Assembly: GCA_018065935.1 (NCBI GenBank)
Contig: JAGHSJ010000209.1
Coordinates: 1 to 51,489 of the forward strand
Length of the DNA: 51,489 nucleotides
Direction of reading: 5' to 3'
Origin: Candidatus Kurthia equi
Lineage (GTDB): Bacteria > Bacillota > Bacilli > Bacillales_A > Planococcaceae
Both the position numbers and the translations under genes were made by a program. The notes under the pieces were generated by a model. The model was not told the DNA's origin. It ran no database searches and saw only the letters and a list, made by a program, of their open reading frames with translations. How positions within the stretch are numbered: the stretch's first letter is position 1; each line of letters begins with the position of its first letter. Below, one piece after another: positions 19,291-30,276 of this stretch.

Positions 19291-20076
19291 ATGTTAGATA
19301 AACTCGGATGGAAAAAATCAGATAAAGTAGTTCAATCAGTAAGTGAACGTATGGAGAATTTGCGGAAAGATGATGTGCCGAACCATATTGCCATTATTAT
19401 GGATGGGAATGGACGTTGGGCGAAAAACCGTGCAATGCCGCGTTTTGTTGGTCATAGAGAAGGTATGCAAAATATTCGTCGTATTACAAGAGCAGCTAAT
19501 AAATTAGGTGTGGGTGCGATTACTTTGTATGCTTTTTCAACAGAAAACTGGAAAAGACCCTCTAAGGAAGTTGAATTCCTTATGCGTTTGCCAGAAGAAT
19601 TTTTAAATTCATTTATTCCTGAATTAATGGAATTAAATATTCGTGTTGAAATGATAGGTGAGATGGAAGGGGTTCCTGACTATACAAGCCGTGCAATTCA
19701 ACATGCAATGAAAGAAACGATGAATAATGATGGTATGGTACTGAATTTTGCTTTTAATTATGGTAGTAGACGTGAAATTGTTTTAGCTGTTCAACAGCTA
19801 GCTAAAATGGTTCAAGATGGAACGCTTGAGCCTCAAGAAATTACAGAAGACCTGATTACAGAGTATTTAATGACAGCGAAATTACCTGAACCAGATTTAT
19901 TGATTCGTACAAGTGGAGAAATTCGCTTAAGTAATTTCTTATTATGGCAATTAGCTTATACTGAATTTTGGTTTACAGAAGTACATTGGCCAGAATTTAC
20001 GGATGAGCGTTTAATTGAAGCCATTGAAAGTTTTCAAAAGCGCAATCGCCGTTTCGGTGGATTGAAGGGAGAATAG
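19291..20076 (+). CDS. uppS: Undecaprenyl diphosphate synthase (isoprenyl transferase)
   Basis: Cis-prenyltransferase of 261 aa that makes the C55 lipid carrier for peptidoglycan and teichoic acid synthesis. The substrate loop IIMDGNGRWAKNR carries D38. Other family blocks are ITLYAFSTENWKRP and the C-terminal PDLLIRTSGEIRLSNFLLWQ. The RBS is GTGGAGG. It heads the uppS-cdsA-dxr-rseP-proS run, the same order as in Bacillus. Confidence 0.98.
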   Translation: MLDKLGWKKSDKVVQSVSERMENLRKDDVPNHIAIIMDGNGRWAKNRAMPRFVGHREGMQNIRRITRAANKLGVGAITLYAFSTENWKRPSKEVEFLMRLPEEFLNSFIPELMELNIRVEMIGEMEGVPDYTSRAIQHAMKETMNNDGMVLNFAFNYGSRREIVLAVQQLAKMVQDGTLEPQEITEDLITEYLMTAKLPEPDLLIRTSGEIRLSNFLLWQLAYTEFWFTEVHWPEFTDERLIEAIESFQKRNRRFGGLKGE

Positions 20077-20080
20077 AAAA

Positions 20081-20875
20081 GTGAAACAGCGAATTATTAC
20101 AGGCGTTATCGCTGCGGCTTTATTTATTCCATTTGTTGTCTATGGTAAATTGCCATTTACAATTTTGGTGTTTTTATTAGCAGCGATAGGGCTTTTTGAA
20201 ATGCTTCGAATGAAAGATATTTCTATCTTTTCTGTTCAAGGTATTTTAGGGCTATTAGCAGTTATTACGATTGCGATGCCAGATTATATGCTTAGTAAAG
20301 TAGAAAATGCGATACATTTTTCACAAATAGAAATGCTTTCTATTATCGTTATGCTGTTATTAATTTATACAGTATTAGTGAAAAATAAATTCACATTTGA
20401 TATTGTAGGCTTTATTATGGCCAGCGTTTTTTATGTAGGTGTAGGTTTCCATTACTTTATTGCGACAAGAGAAGCGGGTATTGCGTATATTGTACTTGCT
20501 CTAGTGGTTGTTTGGTCAACAGATTCAGGTGCTTATTTTGTGGGTAGAAAACTTGGTAAAAACAAGCTTTGGCCAGAAATATCGCCGAATAAAACAATTG
20601 AAGGTTTTGTAGGTGGAATTCTTATCGCTGTTATCGCGACAATCATTTTCCAATACTTTGCGCAATTGGATGTCAATTATGCATTACTATTACTAGTAGC
20701 AGTCGTTGCATCAATTATTGGTCAATTAGGTGATTTAGTCGAGTCCGCAATTAAACGTCACTATGGCGTGAAAGATTCAGGTAAAATATTACCTGGTCAT
20801 GGTGGGATTTTAGATCGTTTCGACAGTCTGATTTTCGTATTACCACTACTACATTTTATACACTTCATTGGATAA
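20081..20875 (+). CDS. cdsA: Phosphatidate cytidylyltransferase
   Basis: Integral membrane enzyme of 264 aa that makes CDP-diacylglycerol for phospholipid synthesis. It has about eight hydrophobic segments and the C-terminal CTP-transferase signature (SAIKRHYGVKDSGKILPGHG, then GILDRFDS). It starts with GTG, four bases after uppS ends, using GAAGGGAG inside uppS. Confidence 0.97.
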   Translation: MKQRIITGVIAAALFIPFVVYGKLPFTILVFLLAAIGLFEMLRMKDISIFSVQGILGLLAVITIAMPDYMLSKVENAIHFSQIEMLSIIVMLLLIYTVLVKNKFTFDIVGFIMASVFYVGVGFHYFIATREAGIAYIVLALVVVWSTDSGAYFVGRKLGKNKLWPEISPNKTIEGFVGGILIAVIATIIFQYFAQLDVNYALLLLVAVVASIIGQLGDLVESAIKRHYGVKDSGKILPGHGGILDRFDSLIFVLPLLHFIHFIG

Positions 20876-20890
20876 GGGGATTTAATTAAA

Positions 20891-22036
20891 ATGAAATCAA
20901 TTAGTTTATTAGGTGCTACTGGATCGATTGGTCAGCAAACCTTAGATATCGTGAAAGAACATCCAGAGGAATTTCAAATTTCAGCTTTGTCAGTTGGGAA
21001 AAATATTGAAAAAACCAAGGAAATCATTCGTGACTTTAAACCAAAATTGGTTTCAGTGCAGCGTGAAGAAGATGCACTTACCTTATCAAAGGAATTTTCG
21101 AACGTCGATTTTGCATTTGGCAACCAAGGCTTAGTTGACGTAGCTACATATACAGATTCTAGCTATTTGCTGAATGCTGTTTTAGGATCTGTTGGGCTGG
21201 AACCAACATTAGCGGCTATTCGCCAGAAAAAAGCAATCGCAATTGCGAATAAAGAAACATTAGTAACGGCAGGACATTTAATTATGTCAGAGGCGAAAAA
21301 ATATGATGCGCCAATTTTACCAGTGGATAGTGAACACTCTGCATTATGGCAATCAATGGTTGGGGAAAATCGTAAATCTATCTCTAAATTGATCTTAACT
21401 GCTTCAGGCGGTAGTTTTAGAGATAAAAGTCGTGAGGATTTGAAAGATGTAACTGTAAAAGAAGCATTAAATCATCCGAACTGGTCTATGGGTGCGAAAA
21501 TTACGATTGATTCAGCTACATTGATGAATAAGGGGTTAGAAGTTATTGAGGCAGCAGTACTTTATGATATGTCGTATGATAATATTGATGTTTTAATTCA
21601 TAGAGAAAGTATTATTCATTCAATGGTAGAATATCAAGACACATCTGTTATGGCACAACTTGGAACACCTGATATGCGTACGCCAATTCAATATGCATTA
21701 AGTTATCCAGAGCGCTTGCCACGTAAGACAGCCCAACGTTTGGACCTAGCTAAAATTAGTCAATTGAATTTTGAAAACGTTGATTTGGAACGTTTCCGTT
21801 GCTTAGGTTTTGCATATGAAGCAGGTCGCAAAGGTGGTACAATCTTAACTGCTATGAACGCAGCAAATGAAGCAGCAGTAGCGGCATTTTTAGCAGGTAA
21901 AATCAAATTCTTAGAAATTGAAGATGTCATTGAGCGAATGATGCAAACACATGACAATATTTTAGCGCCAGATTTAGAAACAATTTTACATGTGGACAAA
22001 GAAACGAGAAAAACCGTCCAAAGCATGATAAAATAA
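20891..22036 (+). CDS. dxr: 1-deoxy-D-xylulose 5-phosphate reductoisomerase
   Basis: NADPH-dependent enzyme of 381 aa for the second step of the MEP isoprenoid pathway, feeding UppS. The N-terminal dinucleotide motif is [15 protein letters not shown]. The metal and substrate site shows [11 protein letters not shown] and the [10 protein letters not shown] block. Also seen are [13 protein letters not shown] and the catalytic loop [15 protein letters not shown]. Length is normal. Confidence 0.98.
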   Translation: MKSISLLGATGSIGQQTLDIVKEHPEEFQISALSVGKNIEKTKEIIRDFKPKLVSVQREEDALTLSKEFSNVDFAFGNQGLVDVATYTDSSYLLNAVLGSVGLEPTLAAIRQKKAIAIANKETLVTAGHLIMSEAKKYDAPILPVDSEHSALWQSMVGENRKSISKLILTASGGSFRDKSREDLKDVTVKEALNHPNWSMGAKITIDSATLMNKGLEVIEAAVLYDMSYDNIDVLIHRESIIHSMVEYQDTSVMAQLGTPDMRTPIQYALSYPERLPRKTAQRLDLAKISQLNFENVDLERFRCLGFAYEAGRKGGTILTAMNAANEAAVAAFLAGKIKFLEIEDVIERMMQTHDNILAPDLETILHVDKETRKTVQSMIK

Positions 22037-22078
22037 CAGTTGTAATCTAATTTTTTAAGTTGAAGAAGGTGGGAGAAC

Positions 22079-23338
22079 ATGCAAGCAGTAATTGCCTTTA
22101 TATTAGTGTTCGGCTCCATCGTATTCTTCCATGAACTAGGCCACTTTATTTTTGCAAAACGCTCGGGGATATTAGTGCGTGAATTTGCAATTGGCTTTGG
22201 ACCAAAAATTATTGGGATCACTAGGGGAGAAACACTCTACACAATTCGTTTGCTACCAATGGGTGGCTATGTCCGAATGGCTGGAGAGGATATGGATACG
22301 GTTGAACTACAACCAGGCTATCGTATTGGCTTTATTTTAAATGCCAATGACGAAATGTCACGTATTGTATTGAATCAAAACAAACAATTGCCAGATATGC
22401 TTTTCTTAGAGGTCGAAAAAGCTGACCTAGTGAAAGAATTGTGGATTGAAGGCTATGATGAAGATGAGAATTTAGTACGCTATAATGTTGCCAGAGATGC
22501 AGTTATTGAGGAAAAAGGTCAAAAAACAATCATTGCGCCTTATGATCGTACGTTTAACGCAAAATCATTAGGAAAACGTGCAATGACTATTTTTGCAGGT
22601 CCACTATTTAACTTCATTTTAGCAATTGTATTCTTTATAATCATCGCACTTGTTCAAGGGATGCCAACAAATGAACCAGTCATTGCGAATGTTGTCGAAA
22701 ATAGTCCAGCTGCTACAGCAGGGCTTGAAAAAGATGATTTAGTAACAGCTGTAAATGGCAAGTCCATCAAAGAGTGGGATGAGCTTTCAGAAGTCATTCA
22801 AAGCAGTCCAAATAAGGAAATTTCATTAGAAGTTAAACGCGATGATGAAACCGTTTCTTTGAACGTAACACCGAAAGAAGCAGAAGTGAATAAGGAAAAA
22901 GTAGGGCAAATTGGTATCCAATATGCCAATACTTATGAAAAAAACCCTTTAAAAGCTATTCCTTACGGCTTTGAACAGACGTATAATTGGTTTATAAAAA
23001 TTGCTGAGTTACTTGGTTTACTTGTCACAGGAGGCTTCACATTAGATGCACTTTCAGGTCCGGTTGGTATTTATAAAGCAACTGAAGAAGTTGCAAAATA
23101 TGGCTTTATGACTTTAATGAATTGGGCAGCAGTGTTAAGCATCAACTTAGGAATTATGAATTTATTACCACTACCAGCGCTTGATGGTGGTCGTTTACTG
23201 TTCTTCGCTTACGAAGCAGTTCGTGGAAGACCAGTAGATAAACAAAAAGAAGGTATCGTTCATTTTATTGGTTTCGCATTGTTAATGGTGTTGATGATAG
23301 CCGTTACTTGGAATGATATTCAAAAGTTCTTCTTCTAA
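22079..23338 (+). CDS. rseP: RseP/RasP site-2 intramembrane metalloprotease
   Basis: Zinc membrane protease of 419 aa. In B. subtilis, RasP cleaves anti-sigma factors and FtsL and clears signal peptides. The zinc motif HELGH is at residues 18-22 in the first membrane helix. A PDZ domain lies at about 205-275 (VVENSPAATAGLEKDDLVTAVNG). The third core motif is NLLPLPALDGGRLL near the C-terminus. A GGTGGGAG site precedes the ATG. Confidence 0.97.
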   Translation: MQAVIAFILVFGSIVFFHELGHFIFAKRSGILVREFAIGFGPKIIGITRGETLYTIRLLPMGGYVRMAGEDMDTVELQPGYRIGFILNANDEMSRIVLNQNKQLPDMLFLEVEKADLVKELWIEGYDEDENLVRYNVARDAVIEEKGQKTIIAPYDRTFNAKSLGKRAMTIFAGPLFNFILAIVFFIIIALVQGMPTNEPVIANVVENSPAATAGLEKDDLVTAVNGKSIKEWDELSEVIQSSPNKEISLEVKRDDETVSLNVTPKEAEVNKEKVGQIGIQYANTYEKNPLKAIPYGFEQTYNWFIKIAELLGLLVTGGFTLDALSGPVGIYKATEEVAKYGFMTLMNWAAVLSINLGIMNLLPLPALDGGRLLFFAYEAVRGRPVDKQKEGIVHFIGFALLMVLMIAVTWNDIQKFFF

Positions 23339-23382
23339 CAATTAAATAATAAAATAGAATAGCTAAAAGGTGAGGTTTACGA

Positions 23383-25092
23383 ATGAAACAATCAAAAACA
23401 TTTATTCCAACTTTACGTGAAGTACCAGCTGATGCAGAAGTAAAATCGCATCAGTTATTACTACGCGCAGGATTTATCCGTCAAAATACAAGTGGTGTCT
23501 ACTCATATTTACCACTTGCTAAAAAAATCCTAACTAAAATTGAAACGATTGTACGTGAAGAAATGGACAATATCGGTTCAAATGAGATTCTAATGCCTTC
23601 ATTACAATCTGCTGAACTTTGGCAAGAGTCGGGTCGTTGGGAAGCTTACGGACCAGAATTAATGCGTTTAACTGACCGTCATAACCGTCAATTTGCATTA
23701 GGACCAACACATGAAGAAGTTGTGACTTCACTTATCCGTGATGAATTAAAATCTTATAAAAAATTACCATTAACATTGTACCAAGTACAAACTAAATTCC
23801 GTGACGAAAAACGTCCACGCTTTGGTTTATTACGCGGTCGCGAATTCATCATGAAAGATGCTTATTCATTCCATGCAAATGAAGAAAGTTTAGATGAAAC
23901 ATACCAAGATATGGTTCAAGCATATAAAAATATTTTCACACGCTTAGGTTTGAATTTCCGCGCAGTAATTGCAGATTCAGGTTCAATTGGTGGTACAGGT
24001 GGTTCACAAGAATTCATGGTACTATCTGAAATTGGTGAAGATACAATTGCTTATTCAGATTCTTCAAGCTACGCAGCAAATATTGAGATGGCAGAAGTGA
24101 AAGTTGACTATAGTCACTCTGATGCTGAAATGAAAGAATTAGAAAAAGTTGAAACACCTAACCAAAAAACAATCGAAGAAGTATCTGCTTTCTTAGATGT
24201 TGTTCCAGAAAATATTATTAAAACACTCGTATTTAAAGTAGACGAAGAACTAATTGTTGTTCTTGCTCGTGGCGATCATGAAATCAATGACATCAAACTA
24301 AAAAATGCATTAGGTGCAGAATTAGTTGAATTAGCTTCAGATGCAGAAATCAATGAATTACTAGGAAGCCATGTTGGTAGTCTAGGACCGGTTAAATTAC
24401 CAATCGGTGTAAAAGTAGTTGCTGACCAAGCAATTAAATCAATCCGTAACGGTGTTTCTGGTGCAAACGAAGATGGCGTACATTATATCAATGTTAATCC
24501 AGGTCGCGACTTTGCAATCGATCGTTATGAAGATTTACGCTTTATCCAAGAGGGAGACCCATCTCCAGACGGTAAAGGAACAATCAAATTCGCTGAAGGT
24601 ATCGAAGTTGGTCATGTATTTAAATTAGGTACAAAATACTCTGAATCAATGAAAGCTACTTTCCTAGATGAAAATGGTCGTGCACAACCATTCATTATGG
24701 GTTGCTACGGTATCGGAATTTCTCGTCTATTATCAGCAGTTGCAGAACAATACCAAGATTCTTACGGCTTTGTATGGCCAAAACAAGTGACACCTTATGA
24801 TGTTCACGTAATTGCCGTTAATACAAAAGACGAAGCACAAGTTGCACTTGGCGAAGAATTATACAAAACAATTAAATCTTATCGTTACGATGTATTATTC
24901 GATGATCGTGCAGAACGTGCAGGTGTTAAATTTGCAGATTCAGATTTAATCGGTATTCCAGTTCGTATCACTGTTGGTAAAAAAGCAGCAGAAGGTATTG
25001 TTGAAGTGAAAGTCCGTCATAGCGGAGAAACATTTGAATGTGCCAAAGAAGAAGTTATCGATCGTTTAAATAATATGTTCCAAACACTTTAA
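23383..25092 (+). CDS. proS: Prolyl-tRNA synthetase
   Basis: Class II aminoacyl-tRNA synthetase of 569 aa, bacterial type with an inserted editing domain (about residues 220-400) between motifs 2 and 3. Visible blocks: [13 protein letters not shown], motif 2 region [19 protein letters not shown], motif 3 [13 protein letters not shown], and a C-terminal anticodon-binding domain. The RBS is AAGGTGAGG. No T-box leader is seen in the short rseP-proS spacer. Confidence 0.98.
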   Translation: MKQSKTFIPTLREVPADAEVKSHQLLLRAGFIRQNTSGVYSYLPLAKKILTKIETIVREEMDNIGSNEILMPSLQSAELWQESGRWEAYGPELMRLTDRHNRQFALGPTHEEVVTSLIRDELKSYKKLPLTLYQVQTKFRDEKRPRFGLLRGREFIMKDAYSFHANEESLDETYQDMVQAYKNIFTRLGLNFRAVIADSGSIGGTGGSQEFMVLSEIGEDTIAYSDSSSYAANIEMAEVKVDYSHSDAEMKELEKVETPNQKTIEEVSAFLDVVPENIIKTLVFKVDEELIVVLARGDHEINDIKLKNALGAELVELASDAEINELLGSHVGSLGPVKLPIGVKVVADQAIKSIRNGVSGANEDGVHYINVNPGRDFAIDRYEDLRFIQEGDPSPDGKGTIKFAEGIEVGHVFKLGTKYSESMKATFLDENGRAQPFIMGCYGIGISRLLSAVAEQYQDSYGFVWPKQVTPYDVHVIAVNTKDEAQVALGEELYKTIKSYRYDVLFDDRAERAGVKFADSDLIGIPVRITVGKKAAEGIVEVKVRHSGETFECAKEEVIDRLNNMFQTL

Positions 25093-25233
25093 TTCATTTT
25101 AGAAAATAAAGTGTAGTGAAAAACAGGTTATATAGTTGATGACACTTCGTTCCAAGCACAAGGAGCCCGTAATAGACTATATATGTTCTTTGCAGTGCAT
25201 CTATGTATAACTATGAGTTTCACTTCTAAAGAG
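25093..25233 (+). other. Structured spacer before polC
   Basis: Nested inverted repeats are present: AGTGAAA (25115) with TTTCACT (25218), and TATATAGT (25129) with ACTATATA (25176). ATAGTT could pair instead with AACTAT at 25209, so two folds compete. No ORF is supported here, and function is unknown. Confidence 0.4.
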
Positions 25234-25269
25234 AGAAAGTGCTTTTGTGCTTTCTTTCTTTTGTTTTTA
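25234..25269 (+). terminator. Terminator-like hairpin before polC
   Basis: A 9-bp stem AGAAAGTGC / GTGCTTTCT (two G-U pairs) with a TTTT loop is followed by a broken T-run TTCTTTTGTTTTT. It ends just before the polC RBS. Confidence 0.6.
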
Positions 25270-25288
25270 TCAAAAGGAGGGATAGAGT

Positions 25289-28200
25289 ATGACTGAAGAA
25301 ATGGAGTCACGTCAACGTTTTCAAATGTTGCTTCAGCAAATAGGGTTGACGGATGATACATCACTTCAATATCTAGAACACGGCGAATTGAATCGACTAA
25401 CCGTTCAAAAAGCCAATCGCGTCTGGCTGTTCGCATTGAAGCTACCTAAAATTCTTCCATTTAATAATTATATCCAGTTTAAGAATCATTTAGACCGTGC
25501 GTTTAATAAAATTGCCACGATCCAATTGATGATTGAAACAGAAGATTCAACAGCAGATGAAAAATTGATTCATGAGTATTGGACGAAGGTTGTCGAAGAA
25601 CAAGATGAGTTATCACCGCCACTTCGAGCGATTTTATCGAAACAGTTGCCACAATTTAATGGGCAAAAATTAATGTTGAATTGTCATCAAGAGTTTGAAC
25701 AGGCGACTTTACGAAATAAATATGCAGAAAAACTTTCCGCAACGTATCAAGAATTTGGATTTGCACCACTTCATTTTGATTTCCAAGTGAAAGACCATAC
25801 GGAAGAAATGGCAGAAGAACAAAGCCGATTCTTAGAGCAACGTCGCATTGAAGAACAAGCTATCTCTAAAAAAGCAGTAGAAGATATGCAAAAACGCGAG
25901 AAGGAAAGACAGGATAATCCTTCAGGTGTGGATGTTTCCAACCTACCGTTCCAATTAGGTATTGCTATTAAAAATGATGATAATTTAATGGAAATTAAAC
26001 AAATTCAAGATGAAGAACGTCGTGTCATCATCGAAGGTTTTGTATTTGACGCTGAAGTAAAAGAACTACGCAGTGGTCGTTCATTAATGACATTAAAAGT
26101 ATCTGATTATACGGATTCCATTTTAGTGAAAATGTTCTCACGTGATAAAGAGGATGCCGCGATCATGCAAATGGCGAAAAAAGGTATGTGGGTAAAAGTT
26201 CGAGGCTCTGTTCAAAATGATACATTTGTTCGTGATTTAATCGTGATGGCACAGGACATCGTCGAGATTCGACCAATCATTCGTCAAGATACAGCTCCAG
26301 AAGGTGAAAAACGTGTAGAACTTCATATGCATACACCAATGAGTATGATGGATGCTGTTACTCCAACTGCAGACTTGGTCGCTGCGGCGGCTAAATGGGG
26401 ACACCCAGCAGTGGCGATTACAGATCATGCAGTAGCTCAATCTTTCCCAGATGCCCATAGTGCTGGTAAGAAGCATGGCATTAAAATCATTTATGGAGTA
26501 GAAATTAATTTAGTAGATGATGGTGTACCGATTGCCTATGATGAACAGCATACAAATCTTGAAGATGCTACCTATGTCGTATTTGACGTAGAAACGACAG
26601 GTTTATCCGCAGCCTATGACACGATTATTGAGTTAGCGGCTGTCCGTATTATCAATGGAGAAGTAGTTGATAAATTTGAAAGCTTTGCGAACCCACACCA
26701 TGCCTTATCCGCAACAACGATTGAATTGACGGGGATTACAGATGATATGGTTCGCGATGCGCCAGAAGTAGAAGAAATGATTGCAAAATTCCATGATTTT
26801 ATTGGCGATGCGATTGTTGTTGCTCATAATGCCTCGTTTGATATTGGTTTCCTTTATGAAGCTTATAAAAAAGCGGGCATAGATGATTTCCATCATCCAG
26901 TAATTGATACATTGGAATTAGCACGTTTCTTACATCCCGAAATGAAAAATCACCGTTTGAATTCATTATGTAAGAAATTCAATATTGAATTAACGCAGCA
27001 TCACCGTGCCATTTATGATACGGAAGCTACAGGGTACTTACTATTGCACTTGATGAAAGAAGCGACTGCAAAAGGGATTGTGTACCATGATGATTTCAAT
27101 AAAAATATTGGTGGTGGCGATTCTTATAAACGTGCACGTCCAACGCACTGTACTGTACTCGCTAAAAATAATGATGGCTTGAAAAATATGTTCAAAATGT
27201 TAAGTGAGTCTAATACGCAAACCTATTTCCGCATGCCTCGTGTGAAACGTTCGACTTTACAGCGTTATCGTGAAGGCTTAATTGTCGGCTCTGGTTGTAG
27301 TAAGGGCGAATTCTTTACAGCCGTTATGCAAAAATCATTAGATGAAGCGATGGAAATTGCGAAATTCTATGATTATTTAGAGGTTCATCCACCAGCTGTC
27401 TATGCACCACTAATTGAATCGGAACTAATTAAAGATGAATGGAATATGCAAGATATCATTCGTAAAATTATCAAGGTTGGGAAAAAATTAGACAAGCCGG
27501 TTATTGCGACAGGGAATGTTCATTATCTTCATGAAGAAGATGCGATTTTCCGACAAATTCTTGTGCGCTCGCAAGGTGGGGCCAATCCACTAAATCGAAA
27601 TACATTGCCAGATGTTCACTTCCGAACAACGAATGAAATGTTAGATGCCTTTGCATTCTTAGGTGATGACTTAGCGAAGGAAATCGTTGTGACGAATTCT
27701 CAAAACCTAGCGAACTCTTTAGAAGAGGTTGTACCAGTTAAGGATGAGTTATATACACCAAAAATTGATGGTGCAGAAGATGAAGTTCGTCGTATGACGT
27801 ATGAAATGGCGCATGAAATTTATGGTGAAGAACTCCCGGAAATTGTGGAAGCACGAATTGATAAAGAGCTCAAATCAATCATCGGTCACGGGTTCTCCGT
27901 AATTTATCTAATCTCGCATAAGCTCGTTAAAAAATCATTATCGGATGGTTACTTAGTAGGTTCACGTGGTTCGGTTGGATCGTCACTTGTGGCGACCTTT
28001 ATGGAGATTACCGAAGTAAATCCATTACCACCGCATTATGTGTGTCCACAATGTAAGAAATCCGAATTCTTCAATGATGGTTCGGTTGGCTCGGGCTATG
28101 ATTTACCGAATAAAGATTGTCCAGATTGTGGTATTCCATATGCCAAAGATGGACATGATATTCCATTCGAAACATTCTTAGGTTTTAAAGGGGATAAAGT

Positions 28201-29623
28201 TCCCGATATTGATTTAAACTTTAGTGGTGAATACCAACCGCTAGCGCATAACTACACGAAAATTTTATTCGGTGAGGATTATGCATTCCGTGCAGGTACG
28301 ATTGGTACGGTAGCTGAAAAAACGGCATACGGCTATGTAAAAGGCTATGGAGCCGATCATAATATTAATTTCCGTGGAGCAGAGGTAGATCGTCTTGTAC
28401 AGGGTTGTACAGGGGTTAAACGTACAAGTGGACAGCATCCAGGTGGTATCATCGTAGTGCCGAACTATATGGATGTTTATGATTTCACACCGATTCAATA
28501 TCCTGCTGATGATCAGTCGGCAGAATGGCGTACGACACACTTTGATTTCCACTCGATTCACGATAATATTTTAAAACTTGATATTCTAGGGCATGATGAC
28601 CCAACTGTTATTCGTATGTTATTAGACTTAACGGGGATTGATCCGAAAACGATTCCGACGGATGACCCGGAAGTGATGTCCATTTTCCAAGGTCCTGAAT
28701 CACTAGGGGTTACACCAGAAGCAATTAAAGCGAAAACAGGTACGTATGGTATTCCTGAGTTTGGTACGAAATTTGTTCGAGGGATGCTTGAAGAGACAAA
28801 ACCGTCTACATTCTCAGAGCTTGTTCAAATTTCAGGACTTTCACACGGTACCGATGTATGGTTAGGAAATGCCAATGAACTTATTGAAAATGGTACATGT
28901 GTATTATCAGAAGTTATCGGTTGTCGTGATGATATTATGGTGTATTTAATTTATCAAGATCTTGAGCCATCGTTAGCCTTTAAAATTATGGAGCATGTGC
29001 GTAAAGGTAAAGGATTAACAGAAGATATGGAAGAAGAGATGCAAAAGAACAATGTGCCTAAATGGTATATTGAATCATGCAAAAAAATTAAATACATGTT
29101 CCCGAAAGCCCATGCGGCTGCCTATGTATTAATGGCTGTACGTATTGCCTACTTTAAAGTGCATTTCCCAATCGTCTATTACTGCGCATACTTCACTGTA
29201 CGTGCATCTGATTTTGATTTAATCGCGATGGTGAATGGGACGGAAATGATTAAAGCACGAATTGAAGAAATAGAAGCGAAAGGTCTTGAGGCATCTGTTA
29301 AGGAACGTTCACTACAAACTGTATTGGAACTTTCACTAGAGATGACTGCCCGTGGTCTAACAATTCAAAAAGTTGACTTATATCGTTCGAAAGCAACCGA
29401 GTTCGTTATTGATGGCGATTCATTAATTCCACCGTTCAATGCGATTCCTGGTTTAGGGAATAACGTGGCGGAAGCGATTGTGAAGGCTAGAAAAGATGGC
29501 GAGTTCTTATCGAAAGAGGATTTACAAATTCGAGGACGTGTTTCGAAAACGTTGATTGAATATATGGATAAACTTGGTTGCTTGGAAGGCATGCCAGATG
29601 CGAACCAACTGTCGTTATTCTAG
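25289..29623 (+). CDS. polC: DNA polymerase III alpha subunit, PolC type
   Basis: Replicative polymerase of low-GC Gram-positives, 1444 aa, with a built-in proofreading exonuclease. Domains: N-terminal region (1-220), OB fold (about 225-310), PHP domain beginning near 343 ([15 protein letters not shown]). The PHP domain is split by the DEDD exonuclease (about 425-585; [22 protein letters not shown]). The Cys4 zinc site ([19 protein letters not shown]) and the catalytic [10 protein letters not shown] near 972 follow. The C-terminus NQLSLF fits a beta-clamp binding motif. An AAAGGAGGG site precedes the ATG. Confidence 0.98.
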   Translation: MTEEMESRQRFQMLLQQIGLTDDTSLQYLEHGELNRLTVQKANRVWLFALKLPKILPFNNYIQFKNHLDRAFNKIATIQLMIETEDSTADEKLIHEYWTKVVEEQDELSPPLRAILSKQLPQFNGQKLMLNCHQEFEQATLRNKYAEKLSATYQEFGFAPLHFDFQVKDHTEEMAEEQSRFLEQRRIEEQAISKKAVEDMQKREKERQDNPSGVDVSNLPFQLGIAIKNDDNLMEIKQIQDEERRVIIEGFVFDAEVKELRSGRSLMTLKVSDYTDSILVKMFSRDKEDAAIMQMAKKGMWVKVRGSVQNDTFVRDLIVMAQDIVEIRPIIRQDTAPEGEKRVELHMHTPMSMMDAVTPTADLVAAAAKWGHPAVAITDHAVAQSFPDAHSAGKKHGIKIIYGVEINLVDDGVPIAYDEQHTNLEDATYVVFDVETTGLSAAYDTIIELAAVRIINGEVVDKFESFANPHHALSATTIELTGITDDMVRDAPEVEEMIAKFHDFIGDAIVVAHNASFDIGFLYEAYKKAGIDDFHHPVIDTLELARFLHPEMKNHRLNSLCKKFNIELTQHHRAIYDTEATGYLLLHLMKEATAKGIVYHDDFNKNIGGGDSYKRARPTHCTVLAKNNDGLKNMFKMLSESNTQTYFRMPRVKRSTLQRYREGLIVGSGCSKGEFFTAVMQKSLDEAMEIAKFYDYLEVHPPAVYAPLIESELIKDEWNMQDIIRKIIKVGKKLDKPVIATGNVHYLHEEDAIFRQILVRSQGGANPLNRNTLPDVHFRTTNEMLDAFAFLGDDLAKEIVVTNSQNLANSLEEVVPVKDELYTPKIDGAEDEVRRMTYEMAHEIYGEELPEIVEARIDKELKSIIGHGFSVIYLISHKLVKKSLSDGYLVGSRGSVGSSLVATFMEITEVNPLPPHYVCPQCKKSEFFNDGSVGSGYDLPNKDCPDCGIPYAKDGHDIPFETFLGFKGDKVPDIDLNFSGEYQPLAHNYTKILFGEDYAFRAGTIGTVAEKTAYGYVKGYGADHNINFRGAEVDRLVQGCTGVKRTSGQHPGGIIVVPNYMDVYDFTPIQYPADDQSAEWRTTHFDFHSIHDNILKLDILGHDDPTVIRMLLDLTGIDPKTIPTDDPEVMSIFQGPESLGVTPEAIKAKTGTYGIPEFGTKFVRGMLEETKPSTFSELVQISGLSHGTDVWLGNANELIENGTCVLSEVIGCRDDIMVYLIYQDLEPSLAFKIMEHVRKGKGLTEDMEEEMQKNNVPKWYIESCKKIKYMFPKAHAAAYVLMAVRIAYFKVHFPIVYYCAYFTVRASDFDLIAMVNGTEMIKARIEEIEAKGLEASVKERSLQTVLELSLEMTARGLTIQKVDLYRSKATEFVIDGDSLIPPFNAIPGLGNNVAEAIVKARKDGEFLSKEDLQIRGRVSKTLIEYMDKLGCLEGMPDANQLSLF

Positions 29624-29631
29624 GCACAGAC

Positions 29632-29660
29632 TTGCATAAGACGTAATTAAGTGTTATTAT
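29632..29660 (+). promoter_or_regulatory. Promoter of the rimP-nusA-infB operon
   Basis: TTGCAT and TATTAT are 17 bp apart, with an extended -10 (TGtTATTAT). A second TATAAT overlaps just downstream (29664-29669). The start would be near 29667, giving a ~95-nt leader that contains the hairpin at 29693. Confidence 0.8.
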
Positions 29661-29692
29661 ATGTATAATTACTTTATTGATAGATTGACGGC

Positions 29693-29725
29693 AAAAGAGT
29701 GGGGATTCCTCACTCTTTTCTCTTT
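29693..29725 (+). terminator. Attenuator-type terminator in the rimP leader
   Basis: AAAAGAGTG pairs perfectly with CACTCTTTT, extended by GGG/CCT at the loop. The U-tract is interrupted (CTCTTTG). It lies downstream of the promoter and upstream of rimP. In B. subtilis the nusA operon is autoregulated by NusA-dependent termination in this leader. Confidence 0.75.
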
Positions 29726-29761
29726 GTCAACTACCAATGATTCTAAAGTCAGGAGGATTGT

Positions 29762-30247
29762 ATGAGCAAAATTACTACGGAGATCGAAGAACTTGCCAAG
29801 CCAATTATTGAGGGGCTTAAACTTGAGCTTGTAGATGTTGAGTTTGTAAAAGAGGGGCGCGATTATTTTTTACGTGTATATGTTGATAATCCTGAGGGCA
29901 ATATTGATATTCTTCAATGCGCACAAGTCAGCGAACAACTAAGTGAAAAACTAGATGTGGAAGACCCAATTACACAAAATTATTATTTGGAAGTCTCTTC
30001 ACCTGGAGCAGAACGTCCACTTAAAAAAGAAGCCGATTTTGAAAAAGCAATTGACCAATATGTCAACATTAAAACGTATGAGGCAATCGAAGGTAAAAAA
30101 GCATTTGAAGGCTACTTAACATCTTATGATGAAAACGGGGCCGCTTTAAATATGTTAATCAAAACAAGAAAAGTAAAAATTGTTATTCCAAAAGATAAAA
30201 TTGCATCAGCACGATTAGCAATTGATTTTTCTAAGCAAAAATTCTAA
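29762..30247 (+). CDS. rimP: Ribosome maturation factor RimP
   Basis: RimP (161 aa) assists 30S subunit assembly. Family motifs: LELVDVEFVKEGRDYFLRVYVD, the SEQLSEKLD helix and YYLEVSSPGAERPLK. A CAGGAGG site precedes the ATG. First gene of the rimP-nusA-rnpM-ylxQ-infB operon. Confidence 0.97.
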   Translation: MSKITTEIEELAKPIIEGLKLELVDVEFVKEGRDYFLRVYVDNPEGNIDILQCAQVSEQLSEKLDVEDPITQNYYLEVSSPGAERPLKKEADFEKAIDQYVNIKTYEAIEGKKAFEGYLTSYDENGAALNMLIKTRKVKIVIPKDKIASARLAIDFSKQKF

Positions 30248-30276
30248 AGAACACAAACGTAGGAGTGAACGGAAAA

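Noticed and set aside
23339-23382. T-box leader upstream of proS
   Set aside because: The spacer is only 44 bp, too short for a T-box, and no T-box sequence is present.
25128-25436. Minus-strand ORF of 102 aa before polC
   Set aside because: It overlaps the polC start antisense, with no family resemblance. The spacer is better explained by RNA-like inverted repeats.
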